Of a stretch of DNA of 40,779 nucleotides, positions 33,240-40,779 are shown piece by piece. Source of the stretch: Candidatus Peregrinibacteria bacterium GW2011_GWF2_38_29 (lineage in GTDB: Bacteria; Patescibacteriota; Gracilibacteria; UBA1369; UBA12463); assembly GCA_000992695.1 (NCBI GenBank), contig LBUS01000008.1, positions 1 through 40,779 on the forward strand, read 5' to 3'. Made by a program: the position numbers and the translations under genes. Positions within the stretch are counted from its first letter, which is position 1. Each line of letters opens with the position of its first letter. The notes beneath the pieces are model-generated. The model made no database searches. It saw only the letters and a program-made list of their open reading frames with translations, and was not told the origin of the DNA.

Positions 33240-33737
33240 GTGTGCGTGAAAATTTATGCGTTTATAGATAGTCAGAATTTAAAACTTGCAATTAAAAGCG
33301 CCGGGTGGAAGCTGGATTTTGAAAAGTTCAGAGTCTATTTGTGGCATAAATATCACGTCCAAAAGGCGTTTATATTTATGGGGTATTTACCTGAAAATAA
33401 GAAATTTTATGCTTATTTGAGGCGCGTTGGGTATATTTTGGTTTTTAAACCGATTTTGAAATATAAAAATGGCATTATTAAGGGTAATTGTGACGGGGAA
33501 TTAATTTTGCATTGTATGTTGGAATATGCAAATTTTGATAAAGCTGTAATCGTGAGCGGGGATGGTGATTTCCATTGTTTGATTGAATGTTTAAAGCAAA
33601 GAGGCAAATTATTGGCGATTGGAGTTCCAAACAGGAATCAGTATTCTTCTTTATTTAGAAAATTTTTAAAATATTGTTTTTATATTGCTGATCAAAAAAG
33701 TTTTCTTGAATATAAAAGCGAGAGGCATGTGGATTAA
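33240..33737 (+). CDS. NYN (PIN-like) domain protein
   Basis: A 165-residue protein with the NYN fold of PIN-like ribonucleases. The first acidic residue is in KIYAFIDSQNLKLAI (usual FIDGxN), the middle region IKGNCDGELILHCM corresponds to the usual KGxDxxL, and VSGDGDFHCLIECLKQRG contains the acidic SGDGDF motif. The protein ends with a region that fits the family's last helix. These residues should coordinate a divalent metal and cut RNA; the targets are unknown. The start is GTG at 33240 or a second GTG at 33246, since no ATG is in frame. It follows the interrupted gene by about 50 bp. Its last codons lie within a stem-loop. Confidence 0.82.
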   Translation: MCVKIYAFIDSQNLKLAIKSAGWKLDFEKFRVYLWHKYHVQKAFIFMGYLPENKKFYAYLRRVGYILVFKPILKYKNGIIKGNCDGELILHCMLEYANFDKAVIVSGDGDFHCLIECLKQRGKLLAIGVPNRNQYSSLFRKFLKYCFYIADQKSFLEYKSERHVD

Positions 33738-33763
33738 GGACGTTCCCTTAAACTTAGCCTCTC
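33720..33763 (+). other. Nested stem-loop at end of NYN gene
   Basis: GAGAGGC (33720-33726) pairs with GCCTCTC (33757-33763), and inside it TTAAGG (33734-33739) pairs with CCTTAA (33746-33751). The inner stem contains the NYN stop codon. No T-run follows, so it may protect the mRNA end rather than terminate. Confidence 0.5.
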
Positions 33764-34029
33764 ATCGTGATAACGTTTTGATTTTATTACGCGGAATTTG
33801 AGAAGTCAATAAGGGTGGATAAATTTTTGTTAAATTTTTCGTGAATTTTTCGTTGGTTTTTTATTTTTGTAAAAGGTTTATGTGTAACCCCGTGTGCACA
33901 AGGGAAAAACTGAAAAAACTTGAAATAAATCTTCACTGCGTTTGATTAATTTCTGCGTTTTTTCTTCTTCGCTTCAGGCATGCTAAATACGCATGCCTTG
34001 CGCTACGAACCGTTTTTCTCGCATGTATT
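33764..34029. other. Non-coding gap with palindromic hairpin downstream of tRNA-Pro
   Basis: About 265 bp with no convincing ORF, T-rich in the left half. AGGCATGC (33976-33983) and GCATGCCT (33991-33998) form an 8-bp perfect hairpin with loop TAAATAC. On the minus strand it lies about 31 nt after the tRNA CCA end, so it may act in 3' processing or termination of the tRNA precursor, although no U-run follows it. Confidence 0.5.
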
Positions 34030-34105
34030 TGGTCGGGATGCTCGGATTCGAACCGGGGGCCTCAGCGTCCCGAACGCTGCGCGCTACCAACTGCGCTACA
34101 TCCCG
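34030..34105 (-). tRNA. tRNA-Pro, anticodon CGG
   Basis: Read on the minus strand the 76-nt gene has acceptor stem CGGGATG/CATCCCG, discriminator A and an encoded CCA end (34030-34032). The D-arm is GCGC-AGTTGGTA-GCGC, the anticodon stem CAGCG/CGCTG with loop TTCGGGA (anticodon CGG, reading CCG), and the T-loop TTCGAAT. The C1-G72 pair is typical of bacterial tRNA-Pro. One oddity is the T-stem CCCGG/CCGAG, which has a C-A mismatch at its second pair. The gene starts one base after the penicillin-binding protein stop codon and is probably processed out of that transcript. Confidence 0.95.
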
Positions 34106-34106
34106 T

Positions 34107-36905
34107 TTATGGATTGAATAAAGGAATTGGCTCAGGTTGCGGGAAAATTACATTTGGAGCTTCTCCTTTTAATTTTATTTCAACGGCTGATTCTGCTGTG
34201 TATCCTAATTTATCGTGAACTTTCACTGAAATCAAATATTTTTCTCCCGGATTTGAATATTTCGGAACTTTGAGTGAAATGCGATTTGCGCCCATTGTGT
34301 CTGCACGGCGTAACATTCCATCAAAATAATATTCGATTACATCAACGCCAAGTGGTGCTGTGTAAGATATTTCTATGTCTATATTGCCGCTTACTTCGCT
34401 GTATGCCGTAGGGTAGAGAATTGATACTGTTGGTTTGCGATTTTCGGATGTTATCGTGTGAACGTCGCATGTTTCCGTTGGGGGAGTGCTGAGAACCGTT
34501 GGTGCTTGCGGTGCGGCTGGATCAGCAGGGGCTTCTGGCACCGGCGTGTTTGGATCCGTTGGAGGTGGCAGATTTAGACTTGGATCCGCCGGATTTTTTT
34601 GCATAATTGCGATCCAATCTTGGATTCCTTGTTCCCATGCCGGATTTGAGATTGGGTCTTTGTGGCTCTGAAATAAGCGTTTTTCCACAATTTCTTTAGG
34701 GCAAAATTCAGTCGCAATTTTATTTGTTTTCGTGTCTACTTCAAGCTCGTAAATGGAATTATCAATTTCTGTTGGCACTGCAAAACTGGCGAAGATTTCG
34801 TTCTTTATTTTGTTTGAAGGAGTTTGATTTGAAGGTAAAAGTCCGGAAAGTGTGCTGATTGCGACGTGTTTTATTCCGGACGGCGGCAAGAATTGTTCAT
34901 CGGTTTTATCTTTTAAAATAAAGCTCATTACTTCTTTCCAAATTGGTGCTGAAATCGTGTATCCGTCTGCTGAATACGAGGTTGCAGAGCCATCGCTGTT
35001 TCCAGACCAAACCGCGACAACGTAACTTGGTGTATATCCGATGGTCCAAAGATCGACAGGATATGCCGTACCTTTTGATTTTGTTTTATTCGTTGAAGTT
35101 CCTGTTTTTGCGGCGTTTACATGTCCGTCGATATTGAGATTCGTGCCTACGTTAACCGATCTGTCTGATAAAATACTATTTATTAAATATGCAACTTGCG
35201 TATCTAATGCTTCTTTTGGTTCTTTATCTTTCCATTCTTCAATTATGTCGCCTTTTGCATTTTCAATTTTTAAAATTGGATAAAGATCTTGGCGATAGCC
35301 GCCTGTTGCAAAAGTTCCATATGCGGTTGCCATCTCCATCATTGTTACTTCACCTGCTCCGATTGCGAGAGGGTAGCCATAATCGTGGTTTTGGTCGAGA
35401 GTTGTTATGCCAAGTTGTGTCGCTAAATCAATAATTTGTTTTTGTTCGCCGGCTAAGAAATAAGCTTTAATCGCGGGGATGTTTCGGGATTTTCCGAGTG
35501 CTTGTCTTATGCTTACAGGTCCCATCCATTTGCCGTCAAAGTTCGATGGCTTGTCCGGACCAATTTTCGTCGGGACATCGTATAATACCGTTGATGGGCT
35601 GTATCTGTTTAAAAATGCTTGTGCGTATACAATTGGCTTGAAAGATGAACCCGGAAGACGTTTGTGTGTTGCTACATTAACCTTGCCGTCTATGTCATCA
35701 TTAAAATAATCGCGTGAGCCAACCATTGCGAGAATTTGGCCTTTTTTTGGATCGGTTGCGATTAACGCACTATTTGAAACTTTGAGTTTTTCGTTGTCTT
35801 TTGCGCGTGCATCTATGGCTTTTTCTGCGGCTTCTTGTATTGTCCAATCAAGCGTTGTATAAACCTTTAAACCGCTTTGTTCCATTATTTCTTTTCCATA
35901 TTTTTGTTCCAAAAGTTCTTTAACATAAAAGACAAAATGAGGTGCTTTTATGATATTTTTCATTGGATTAAAAGCGATTTTTTGTGTTTCTTGCCATGCC
36001 GCATTTTTTTCAAATGGAGTGATGTATCCAAGTTCAACCATGCGTCTTAAGACGATATCTGCGCGGCCTTGTATATATAATTTATGAGTTGTATCGAGAT
36101 CGTATGTTTTTCCTATTAAACCTCTATTAAATTCATTGTCTTTTAAATCCGCTTCGGTTTTTATATTCCTTTTTTCGAGTTCTTCCGGAGTGAAAGTTTT
36201 TGTTAAAGTTGAAAATTTATGTTCGCCATATGGATTATAATAGCTTGGAAGTTGAGGAAGGGAAGCCAAAAGCGCACTTTCACCAAGAGTTAATTGATCG
36301 GGTGTTTTGTTAAAATAAATTTCAGAAGCTTTGCCAATTCCATATGCATTGTTTCCGTATGGGATTTGGTTTAAATACAGTTCAAGAATTTTTTGTTTTG
36401 GATAATATTGTTCAAGTCTAATCGCCAAAATCAATTCTTTTAATTTTCTAACGTAACTTCTTTCACGCGATAAGAAAAAGTTTTTTACGTATTGTTGTGT
36501 GAGAGTTGAACCACCGCGTTGGGCTAACAATCCGGTTAATTCATGTATTATTGCTTGCGCAATTCCGCCCATATCAAATCCTTTGTGATTCCAAAAGTTT
36601 TCATCTTCGATGCTTATTGTTGCGTTGACTACATGCGTTGAGATTTTTTCGTAATCTGTATATTTGCGATTCTCTTCGCCGAAAATTGAGTATAAAGAGA
36701 CTCCATTTCTATCAAAAATTTCAGTTGAAAGAGTTGGTGAAAGGCTTTGTATATCTTTTACGTCCGGTAAACCGATTGAGAAAATGGCTATTAATAAAAA
36801 GAATAAAATTACTCCTGCTATGAAAAGAGATATAAATACTTTGAGCGCAAAAATAAGCGCGTGAATTATTTTCAGATGAATTTTTTCCTTGTTTAATTTT
36901 CTCAA
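34107..36905 (-). CDS. Class A penicillin-binding protein (transglycosylase/transpeptidase)
   Basis: A 932-residue bifunctional peptidoglycan synthase. After a basic N-terminus and one membrane helix (about 20-45) comes the GT51 domain with ATISIEDENFWNHKGFD (catalytic Glu near 97-99), RGGSTLTQQYVKNFFLS, KELILAIRLEQYYPKQKILELYLNQIPYG and ASEIYFNK. The transpeptidase domain has LPGSSFKP (SxxK, Ser near 418), KSRNIPA (SxN) and AAKTGTS (KTG, near 599). A Pro/Ala-rich linker (about 768-812) and a C-terminal Ig-like domain (about 820-920, RKPTVSILYPTAYSEV to SVKVHDKLGYTAES) follow, an unusual extension for PBP1A. It builds the wall that the SLH proteins would attach to. It is 10 bp downstream of pheT and 1 bp upstream of tRNA-Pro. 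Confidence 0.95.
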   Translation of the reverse strand: MRKLNKEKIHLKIIHALIFALKVFISLFIAGVILFFLLIAIFSIGLPDVKDIQSLSPTLSTEIFDRNGVSLYSIFGEENRKYTDYEKISTHVVNATISIEDENFWNHKGFDMGGIAQAIIHELTGLLAQRGGSTLTQQYVKNFFLSRERSYVRKLKELILAIRLEQYYPKQKILELYLNQIPYGNNAYGIGKASEIYFNKTPDQLTLGESALLASLPQLPSYYNPYGEHKFSTLTKTFTPEELEKRNIKTEADLKDNEFNRGLIGKTYDLDTTHKLYIQGRADIVLRRMVELGYITPFEKNAAWQETQKIAFNPMKNIIKAPHFVFYVKELLEQKYGKEIMEQSGLKVYTTLDWTIQEAAEKAIDARAKDNEKLKVSNSALIATDPKKGQILAMVGSRDYFNDDIDGKVNVATHKRLPGSSFKPIVYAQAFLNRYSPSTVLYDVPTKIGPDKPSNFDGKWMGPVSIRQALGKSRNIPAIKAYFLAGEQKQIIDLATQLGITTLDQNHDYGYPLAIGAGEVTMMEMATAYGTFATGGYRQDLYPILKIENAKGDIIEEWKDKEPKEALDTQVAYLINSILSDRSVNVGTNLNIDGHVNAAKTGTSTNKTKSKGTAYPVDLWTIGYTPSYVVAVWSGNSDGSATSYSADGYTISAPIWKEVMSFILKDKTDEQFLPPSGIKHVAISTLSGLLPSNQTPSNKIKNEIFASFAVPTEIDNSIYELEVDTKTNKIATEFCPKEIVEKRLFQSHKDPISNPAWEQGIQDWIAIMQKNPADPSLNLPPPTDPNTPVPEAPADPAAPQAPTVLSTPPTETCDVHTITSENRKPTVSILYPTAYSEVSGNIDIEISYTAPLGVDVIEYYFDGMLRRADTMGANRISLKVPKYSNPGEKYLISVKVHDKLGYTAESAVEIKLKGEAPNVIFPQPEPIPLFNP

Positions 36906-36915
36906 TTTAAAATTT

Positions 36916-39378
36916 TTACGTTCCGCGGATTATGCCGCCATTTGATTTAAGTGAGGAAAATATTTTCTTTTGATCTTCAGCCATTTCCTCCAGAGTGAGT
37001 GTTTTTTCGTCTGATCTAAGCGTTATTTTGAACGCTAATGCTCGAGAATTTTCGCCGAGACTTTTGTCCATGAACACATCAAAAAGTTCAACCTCTTTTA
37101 TATGTAATGCACCTGATGATTCTATCATTTTTGTAACCTCTTGTACAGTTTTGGATTTAGGAAAAACGATTGAAATATCAATTTTTATTTCAGGAAATTT
37201 TTGGATAGGGGTATAGGTTTTTTTCTGAGTGTTTAGTTGTGCGAGTCTTGTGAAGTTTATTTCAAAGCATGCGATTTTTACATCTTCCAATCCGAAGTTT
37301 TTGAGAACGACCGGGTTGAGTTCGTAAACGGTTGCGATTTCGATTGCGTTTTGTTCTACATTTTCACTAACCGTTTTGTATGAAATGCATTTTGCAGGAT
37401 TTGTATATGAATGATGTGATGTGTTTTTTTCACTTTTCAATTCAGTTGAGCCAAAAGCGCTTAAGAAAGCCTCAAATGCGCCTTTTGCTTCATAAAAAAG
37501 TTCTTTGTTTTTTGCCGTTTTTTTATTTTCAACAATAATTCCGCAGATATAATTTTCTTCAATTGGGAAAAAGCTTTTGTGTTCGATGAATGTGTGTCCG
37601 ATTTCGTAAATTTTAAATCCATTAAATGATTTTATGTTTTGTTCAACAGCTTTTAGCATGTTTGGGATTAAACTTGTTCGGAGATGTGTTTGATCTTCGG
37701 ATAAATGATTTTCAAGTTCAATGTGTAATTCTTGTGGAAGCTTTGCGTTTGTAATTTCTCGTTTTCCATAGAATGAATAAGTTTGAACTTCTGTGAAGCC
37801 TAAGCCAAAAGATAAGATGTCGCGTGCGCGATATTCAAGCCTTCTTTCGGCATTTTCAATAGGAAGTTTTGATGGAATATTTGGAAGAATTGGTTCAATT
37901 TTGCCATATCCATAAATGCGCGCAACTTCCTCGACAAGATCTTCCGCGATTGAAACGTCTTTTGTTGCGCGGAAAGATGGAACTGTGACTTTTATTAAAT
38001 CTTTACCTTTCATTTTTGCTTTGAATTCGAGTTGTTCAAGAATCTTTATCATTTCTTTTGCAGAAATCTCCGCGCCGATTTTTGAACACGTTTTTGAAAC
38101 ACTCATTTCAACTTCTAAAGGCTTTTCGTTAAAGTTTTTAATGTCTGTAATTGGTCCGATTAGGTGGGCTTTTGGGCAAATTTGAAGAATTAATTCGCAA
38201 GCGCGAAGCAATCCTTGCTCTGCCAGTAGCGGATCCAGGCTTTTTTCAAATCTTTGAACGGCTTCTGTGCGAAGATTGAGTTTTGTGCCGGTTTTTCTGA
38301 CAGATGTGGCATTGAAAGTCGCTGATTCTATAAATATTGTTTTGGTTTTTTCTGTAATTCCGGAATTTTCTCCTCCCATTACTCCTGCAATTGCGAGAGG
38401 TTTTTCTTTATCTGCAATAACTAACATTTCTTTAGATAAAATTCTTTTTTCTTTGTCGAGAGTTGTGATTTTTTCTTTATCTTCGGCTGTTCGTACGATT
38501 ATTTTTTCGGAAATATTGTTTATGTCGAATGCGTGAAGAGGTTGTCCGAGCTCTTCTGTGACGTAATTTGTGACATCAACTATGTTATTGTGCGCACCTC
38601 TGCCAACGGCGTTTAGCTTTTTAGCAAGCCATTCCGGAGATTGTTTTACGTCTACGTTTTCTATAATAATTCCGCAATATCTTGGACAGAGTGTTTTATT
38701 TTTCACTTCAACTTCCATTTTTTGACCTTTCCATGGAACTTTTACTTTTGGCGTTGCTTTGCGAAGTTTTGTGCCAAGAATTACTGCAAATTCGCGCGCA
38801 ATTCCATAGTGGCTCCAAAGATCCGGACGATGGGTGAGTGATTTATTTTCGATTTCGAAAATTACATCGGTGCGATTTAAAGCTTCTTTAAGCGGTATTC
38901 CGAGTTTTGGTTTTATTTCGGTTAAATCAAGAATTCCGCCCGGAGTTTGTTTAAATCGTGAATCTTCCGATAGCTTTATTCCGATTTCTTCTGCTGCGCA
39001 AATCATTCCTTCGCTTTTTACGCCCCTTATTTCAACGGTTTTTAATTCCATTAAATCTCCTTCGCCGTGCCATCTTGCTTTTGCGCCCGGAAGTGCGACT
39101 GCGACATACATTTTTTCATATAAATTATTGCCACCACAAACAAGAATAGTCGTTTTAGTTTTGCTTAAAGCTATAGTTGCGAGTTTTAGCTTTGTGGCAT
39201 TTGGATGCGGATTTAATTCGATGATTTGGCCTGTAATAATATTTCCCCATTCTGCGCCTTCTTCATGCACGGATTCAACTTCCGCAACTTTTACACTAAA
39301 TAAGTGCGCAAGTTCTTTTGCGTTTACATCTTGTGGTATATCAACGAATTCCCTGAGCCAATTTAGCGATATCTTCAT
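36916..39378 (-). CDS. pheT: Phenylalanyl-tRNA synthetase beta subunit
   Basis: An 820-residue protein with the usual bacterial PheT order. MKISLNWLREFVDIP opens the protein, followed by the tRNA-binding OB fold (ITGQIIELNPHPNATKLKLA, about 47-66). The B3/B4 editing region contains FEIENKSLTHRPDLWSHYGI, then the B5 domain, the core with VARIYGYGKIEPILPNIPS, and a C-terminal anticodon-binding fold (about 720-815) with FPEIKIDISIVFP and ending SNGGIIRGT. It forms a heterotetramer with PheS to charge tRNA-Phe; the beta subunit supports editing and tRNA binding. The pheS stop codon is immediately before this start (0 bp gap), and the gene is followed by the penicillin-binding protein after 10 bp. 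Confidence 0.97.
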   Translation of the reverse strand: MKISLNWLREFVDIPQDVNAKELAHLFSVKVAEVESVHEEGAEWGNIITGQIIELNPHPNATKLKLATIALSKTKTTILVCGGNNLYEKMYVAVALPGAKARWHGEGDLMELKTVEIRGVKSEGMICAAEEIGIKLSEDSRFKQTPGGILDLTEIKPKLGIPLKEALNRTDVIFEIENKSLTHRPDLWSHYGIAREFAVILGTKLRKATPKVKVPWKGQKMEVEVKNKTLCPRYCGIIIENVDVKQSPEWLAKKLNAVGRGAHNNIVDVTNYVTEELGQPLHAFDINNISEKIIVRTAEDKEKITTLDKEKRILSKEMLVIADKEKPLAIAGVMGGENSGITEKTKTIFIESATFNATSVRKTGTKLNLRTEAVQRFEKSLDPLLAEQGLLRACELILQICPKAHLIGPITDIKNFNEKPLEVEMSVSKTCSKIGAEISAKEMIKILEQLEFKAKMKGKDLIKVTVPSFRATKDVSIAEDLVEEVARIYGYGKIEPILPNIPSKLPIENAERRLEYRARDILSFGLGFTEVQTYSFYGKREITNAKLPQELHIELENHLSEDQTHLRTSLIPNMLKAVEQNIKSFNGFKIYEIGHTFIEHKSFFPIEENYICGIIVENKKTAKNKELFYEAKGAFEAFLSAFGSTELKSEKNTSHHSYTNPAKCISYKTVSENVEQNAIEIATVYELNPVVLKNFGLEDVKIACFEINFTRLAQLNTQKKTYTPIQKFPEIKIDISIVFPKSKTVQEVTKMIESSGALHIKEVELFDVFMDKSLGENSRALAFKITLRSDEKTLTLEEMAEDQKKIFSSLKSNGGIIRGT

Positions 39379-40419
39379 CTAGAATTGATTTAAAAATTTT
39401 AAGTTTCCGCTCATAAGCAAGCGGATATCATCGATGTTGTATTTCATCATTGTTAACCGCGTTAGGCCAAAACCAAACGCCCATCCTTGATAAATATTTG
39501 GGTCTATTCCGCCGGCGCGTAACACATTTGGATGCGTCATTCCTGCGCCCATAAATTCCATCCATCCGGTGTGTTTGCAAACGCGACATCCTTTTGCGTC
39601 GCACAGCAAACACGAAAGATCGAGTTCAATTCCCGGTTCAACAAAAGGGAAATATCCAGGGCGAAAACGTACTTTTACAGGTTTTCCAAATAAGCGAGTC
39701 AAGAATTCCGTCATAACTCCTTTTAAATGTGCGAGTGAAATATTTTTATCAATAAGCATTCCTTCAACTTGATTAAATGTTGCGTCATGCGATGCGTCTG
39801 TTGCTTCATAACGGAAAACGCGGCCCGGAACAATGATTCTAAGCGGTGCGCCATATTTTTCCATTGAGCGAACTTGAAGCGGTGACGTGTGTGTTCGCAT
39901 AACCATTCTTTTGTGAAAATCGTGATATTTATCTTTGATGAAAAACGTGTCTTGCATGTCACGCGCAGGGTGAGTTTCCGGAATATTGAGGCTTTCAAAA
40001 TTATAATATTCGCTATCCATTTCAAGGCCATCGATAACTGCAAATCCCATTTGTCCAAAAATTCTTTCAACATCGCGTTGAACTTGGAAAAGGGGATGCA
40101 AATGTCCTATTTGAAACTTTGTTCCTGGCATGGTTGTGTCAAAATCGTCATTACTGCATGCTTTTGCGAGATTTTCTTCTTCAAGAAGTTCCATTCTGCC
40201 TTTAAACGTTTTATCTATATCGATTTTTACCTCGTTGGCGAATTTGCCGATGACGGGTTTTTCTTCTGCGGAAAGGTCTTTAAGGCCTTTTAACATTATT
40301 GTTAATTCGCCGTTTCTTCCGAGATATTTTATTTCTATATTTTTGAGCTCATCTTGTGTCTTTGCGGATTCAATTTCTTGAATGATACGAGCTCGCAACT
40401 GTTCGAGAAGGGATTTCAT
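39379..40419 (-). CDS. pheS: Phenylalanyl-tRNA synthetase alpha subunit
   Basis: A 346-residue catalytic subunit of phenylalanyl-tRNA synthetase. The N-terminal coiled coil (about 1-85) is followed by motif 1 (GHLHPLFQVQRDVERIFGQ), DGLEMDSEYYNFESLNIP and THPARDMQDTFF, then motif 2 (IIVPGRVFRYEATDASHDATF) and motif 3 (GWAFGFGLTRLTMMKYNI) of a class II synthetase. Between motifs 2 and 3 a cysteine insert CLLCDAKGCRVC gives two CxxC pairs, a variant that also occurs in other bacteria. It is the first gene of pheS-pheT-pbp1A-tRNA-Pro. Upstream there is an AAT/TA-rich stretch and a perfect 20-bp palindrome about 110 bp away. No Phe-rich leader peptide was seen. Confidence 0.97.
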   Translation of the reverse strand: MKSLLEQLRARIIQEIESAKTQDELKNIEIKYLGRNGELTIMLKGLKDLSAEEKPVIGKFANEVKIDIDKTFKGRMELLEEENLAKACSNDDFDTTMPGTKFQIGHLHPLFQVQRDVERIFGQMGFAVIDGLEMDSEYYNFESLNIPETHPARDMQDTFFIKDKYHDFHKRMVMRTHTSPLQVRSMEKYGAPLRIIVPGRVFRYEATDASHDATFNQVEGMLIDKNISLAHLKGVMTEFLTRLFGKPVKVRFRPGYFPFVEPGIELDLSCLLCDAKGCRVCKHTGWMEFMGAGMTHPNVLRAGGIDPNIYQGWAFGFGLTRLTMMKYNIDDIRLLMSGNLKFLNQF

Positions 40420-40527
40420 ATGAGTAATTTATCTCAAAAACGATCATTTGTCTATGGTTTTGCTTCAAAAAATCCGTCATGTCATGGGAATCTATGCAAT
40501 GAAATAAATTAAAAATTGCGTAATATT

Positions 40528-40547
40528 TTTTTGCCCCGGGGCAAAAA
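40528..40547. promoter_or_regulatory. Perfect 20-bp palindrome TTTTTGCCCCGGGGCAAAAA
   Basis: The two halves TTTTTGCCCC and GGGGCAAAAA are exact reverse complements with no spacer. It lies about 110 bp upstream of the pheS start in the gap between pheS and the HU gene. With a 4-base minimal loop it could also fold as an RNA hairpin, but a palindromic protein-binding operator is equally likely. The remaining parts of 40420-40587 show no gene. Confidence 0.5.
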
Positions 40548-40587
40548 GTTGTTATCAAAAATGGGATTTATTATTAAATTTGTACAT

Positions 40588-40612
40588 AAAAAAGCCCCGA
40601 TTACTCAGGGCT
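40588..40612 (-). terminator. Rho-independent terminator, third of three hairpins after HU gene
   Basis: On the minus strand AGCCC (40612-40608) pairs with GGGCT (40597-40593) over a 10-nt loop, followed by TTTTTT. The orientation fits termination of the minus-strand HU transcript before pheS. Confidence 0.7.
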
Positions 40613-40633
40613 GAGTCTGTCCTTACGGATCAT

Positions 40634-40663
40634 AAAAAGGCCTCGATTGCTCGAAGCCTTTTT
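40634..40663. terminator. Bidirectional terminator hairpin after HU gene
   Basis: AAAAAGGCCTCGA (40634-40646) and TCGAAGCCTTTTT (40651-40663) form a 13-bp stem with one mismatch and loop TTGC. A/T-runs at both ends make it active in either direction. Confidence 0.85.
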
Positions 40664-40672
40664 AATGTGAAC

Positions 40673-40699
40673 GGGACAGGCTTCTTCGAAGACTGTCCC
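40673..40699 (-). terminator. First hairpin after HU stop codon
   Basis: GGGACAG (40673-40679) pairs with CTGTCCC (40693-40699), with a possible inner stem in TCTTCGAAGA. No T-run follows directly, so it may protect the message or act together with the next two hairpins. Confidence 0.5.
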
Positions 40700-40709
40700 T
40701 GTTTGTTGA

Positions 40710-40779
40710 CTATCGGACTGCATCCTTCAATGATTTTCCGGCTTTGAAAGCTGGGAGTTTCATTGCAGGGATCTTGATC
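40710..40779 (-). CDS. HU-family DNA-binding protein, C-terminal fragment
   Basis: Only the last 22 codons are inside the window, reading IKIPAMKLPAFKAGKSLKDA then VR and TAG at 40710-40712. This matches the C-terminus of HU/IHF-family proteins (the IKIPA...PAFKAGKxLKDAV pattern). HU proteins bend DNA and compact the chromosome. The start and the DNA-binding arms lie beyond the right edge. It is followed by three hairpins, consistent with a highly expressed short transcript. Confidence 0.88.
   Translation of the reverse strand, partial: IKIPAMKLPAFKAGKSLKDAVR

Noticed and set aside
38834-39382. 182-codon plus-strand ORF opposite pheT
   Set aside because: It lies entirely within pheT, has Ser/Ile/Phe-rich shadow composition, and matches no family.
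1-40779. Insertion sequence, prophage or integration site
   Set aside because: No transposase, integrase or phage gene was seen, and the tRNA-Pro end is not repeated nearby.

Overview
The window is AT-rich, densely coded bacterial chromosome with short intergenic gaps. The mix suggests a member of the Candidate Phyla Radiation (Patescibacteria): two very large S-layer-homology (SLH) surface proteins, many small enzymes of salvage and RNA modification, a DUF5679 zinc ribbon, weak or absent Shine-Dalgarno sites, and no biosynthetic operons. A Peregrinibacteria-like lineage is a reasonable guess, but this is inference from gene content only. TGA ends several genes (5821..6447, 6441..11078, 27669..28316, 31709..32251), so the Gracilibacteria/SR1 code in which TGA means glycine does not apply.

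Region 1 (1-5674, minus strand) is a surface-glycan operon: an ABC exporter of the Wzm/Wzt type, two SAM methyltransferases, a DegT-type sugar aminotransferase and a family 2 glycosyltransferase that runs off the left edge. Divergent from it is region 2 (5821-14129, plus strand), a tight operon: an RmlC-like sugar epimerase; a 1545-residue membrane-anchored protein with three NBR1-like Ig domains, a CotH-like domain and a C-terminal parallel beta-helix; a VTC-type (polyphosphate polymerase-like) protein; a DUF4956 membrane protein; and a polytopic GT-C-like membrane protein. The CotH/VTC/DUF4956 trio is the most intriguing part of the window.

Region 3 (14246-23895) holds two SLH proteins of 946 and 2170 residues, each with a signal peptide, beta-sandwich repeats and three C-terminal SLH domains. 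The first carries a Tyr-Gly tract encoded by tandem GGTTAT hexamers. Hairpin terminators follow both genes.

Region 4 (23986-27605, minus strand) is a salvage and RNA-modification cluster: methylthioadenosine phosphorylase overlapping adenine phosphoribosyltransferase, a 48-residue DUF5679 zinc ribbon, a YkgJ-type cysteine-cluster protein and an RlmI-like rRNA methyltransferase. Region 5 (27669-33737) mixes small genes on both strands: methyltransferases, a PEBP/YbhB protein, RlmN with an unusual acidic insertion, a stand-alone [FeFe]-hydrogenase-like protein divergent from a small membrane protein, a gene of unknown function split by one in-frame TAA behind a consensus promoter, and a NYN-domain protein. 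Three divergent gene pairs here have -10-like hexamers 5-9 nt from the start codons on both sides, which suggests leaderless transcription.

Region 6 (34030-40779, minus strand) is housekeeping: tRNA-Pro(CGG), a class A penicillin-binding protein, pheT and pheS, and the C-terminal end of an HU-family protein with a row of hairpin terminators. No CRISPR array, insertion sequence, rRNA or phage gene was seen.
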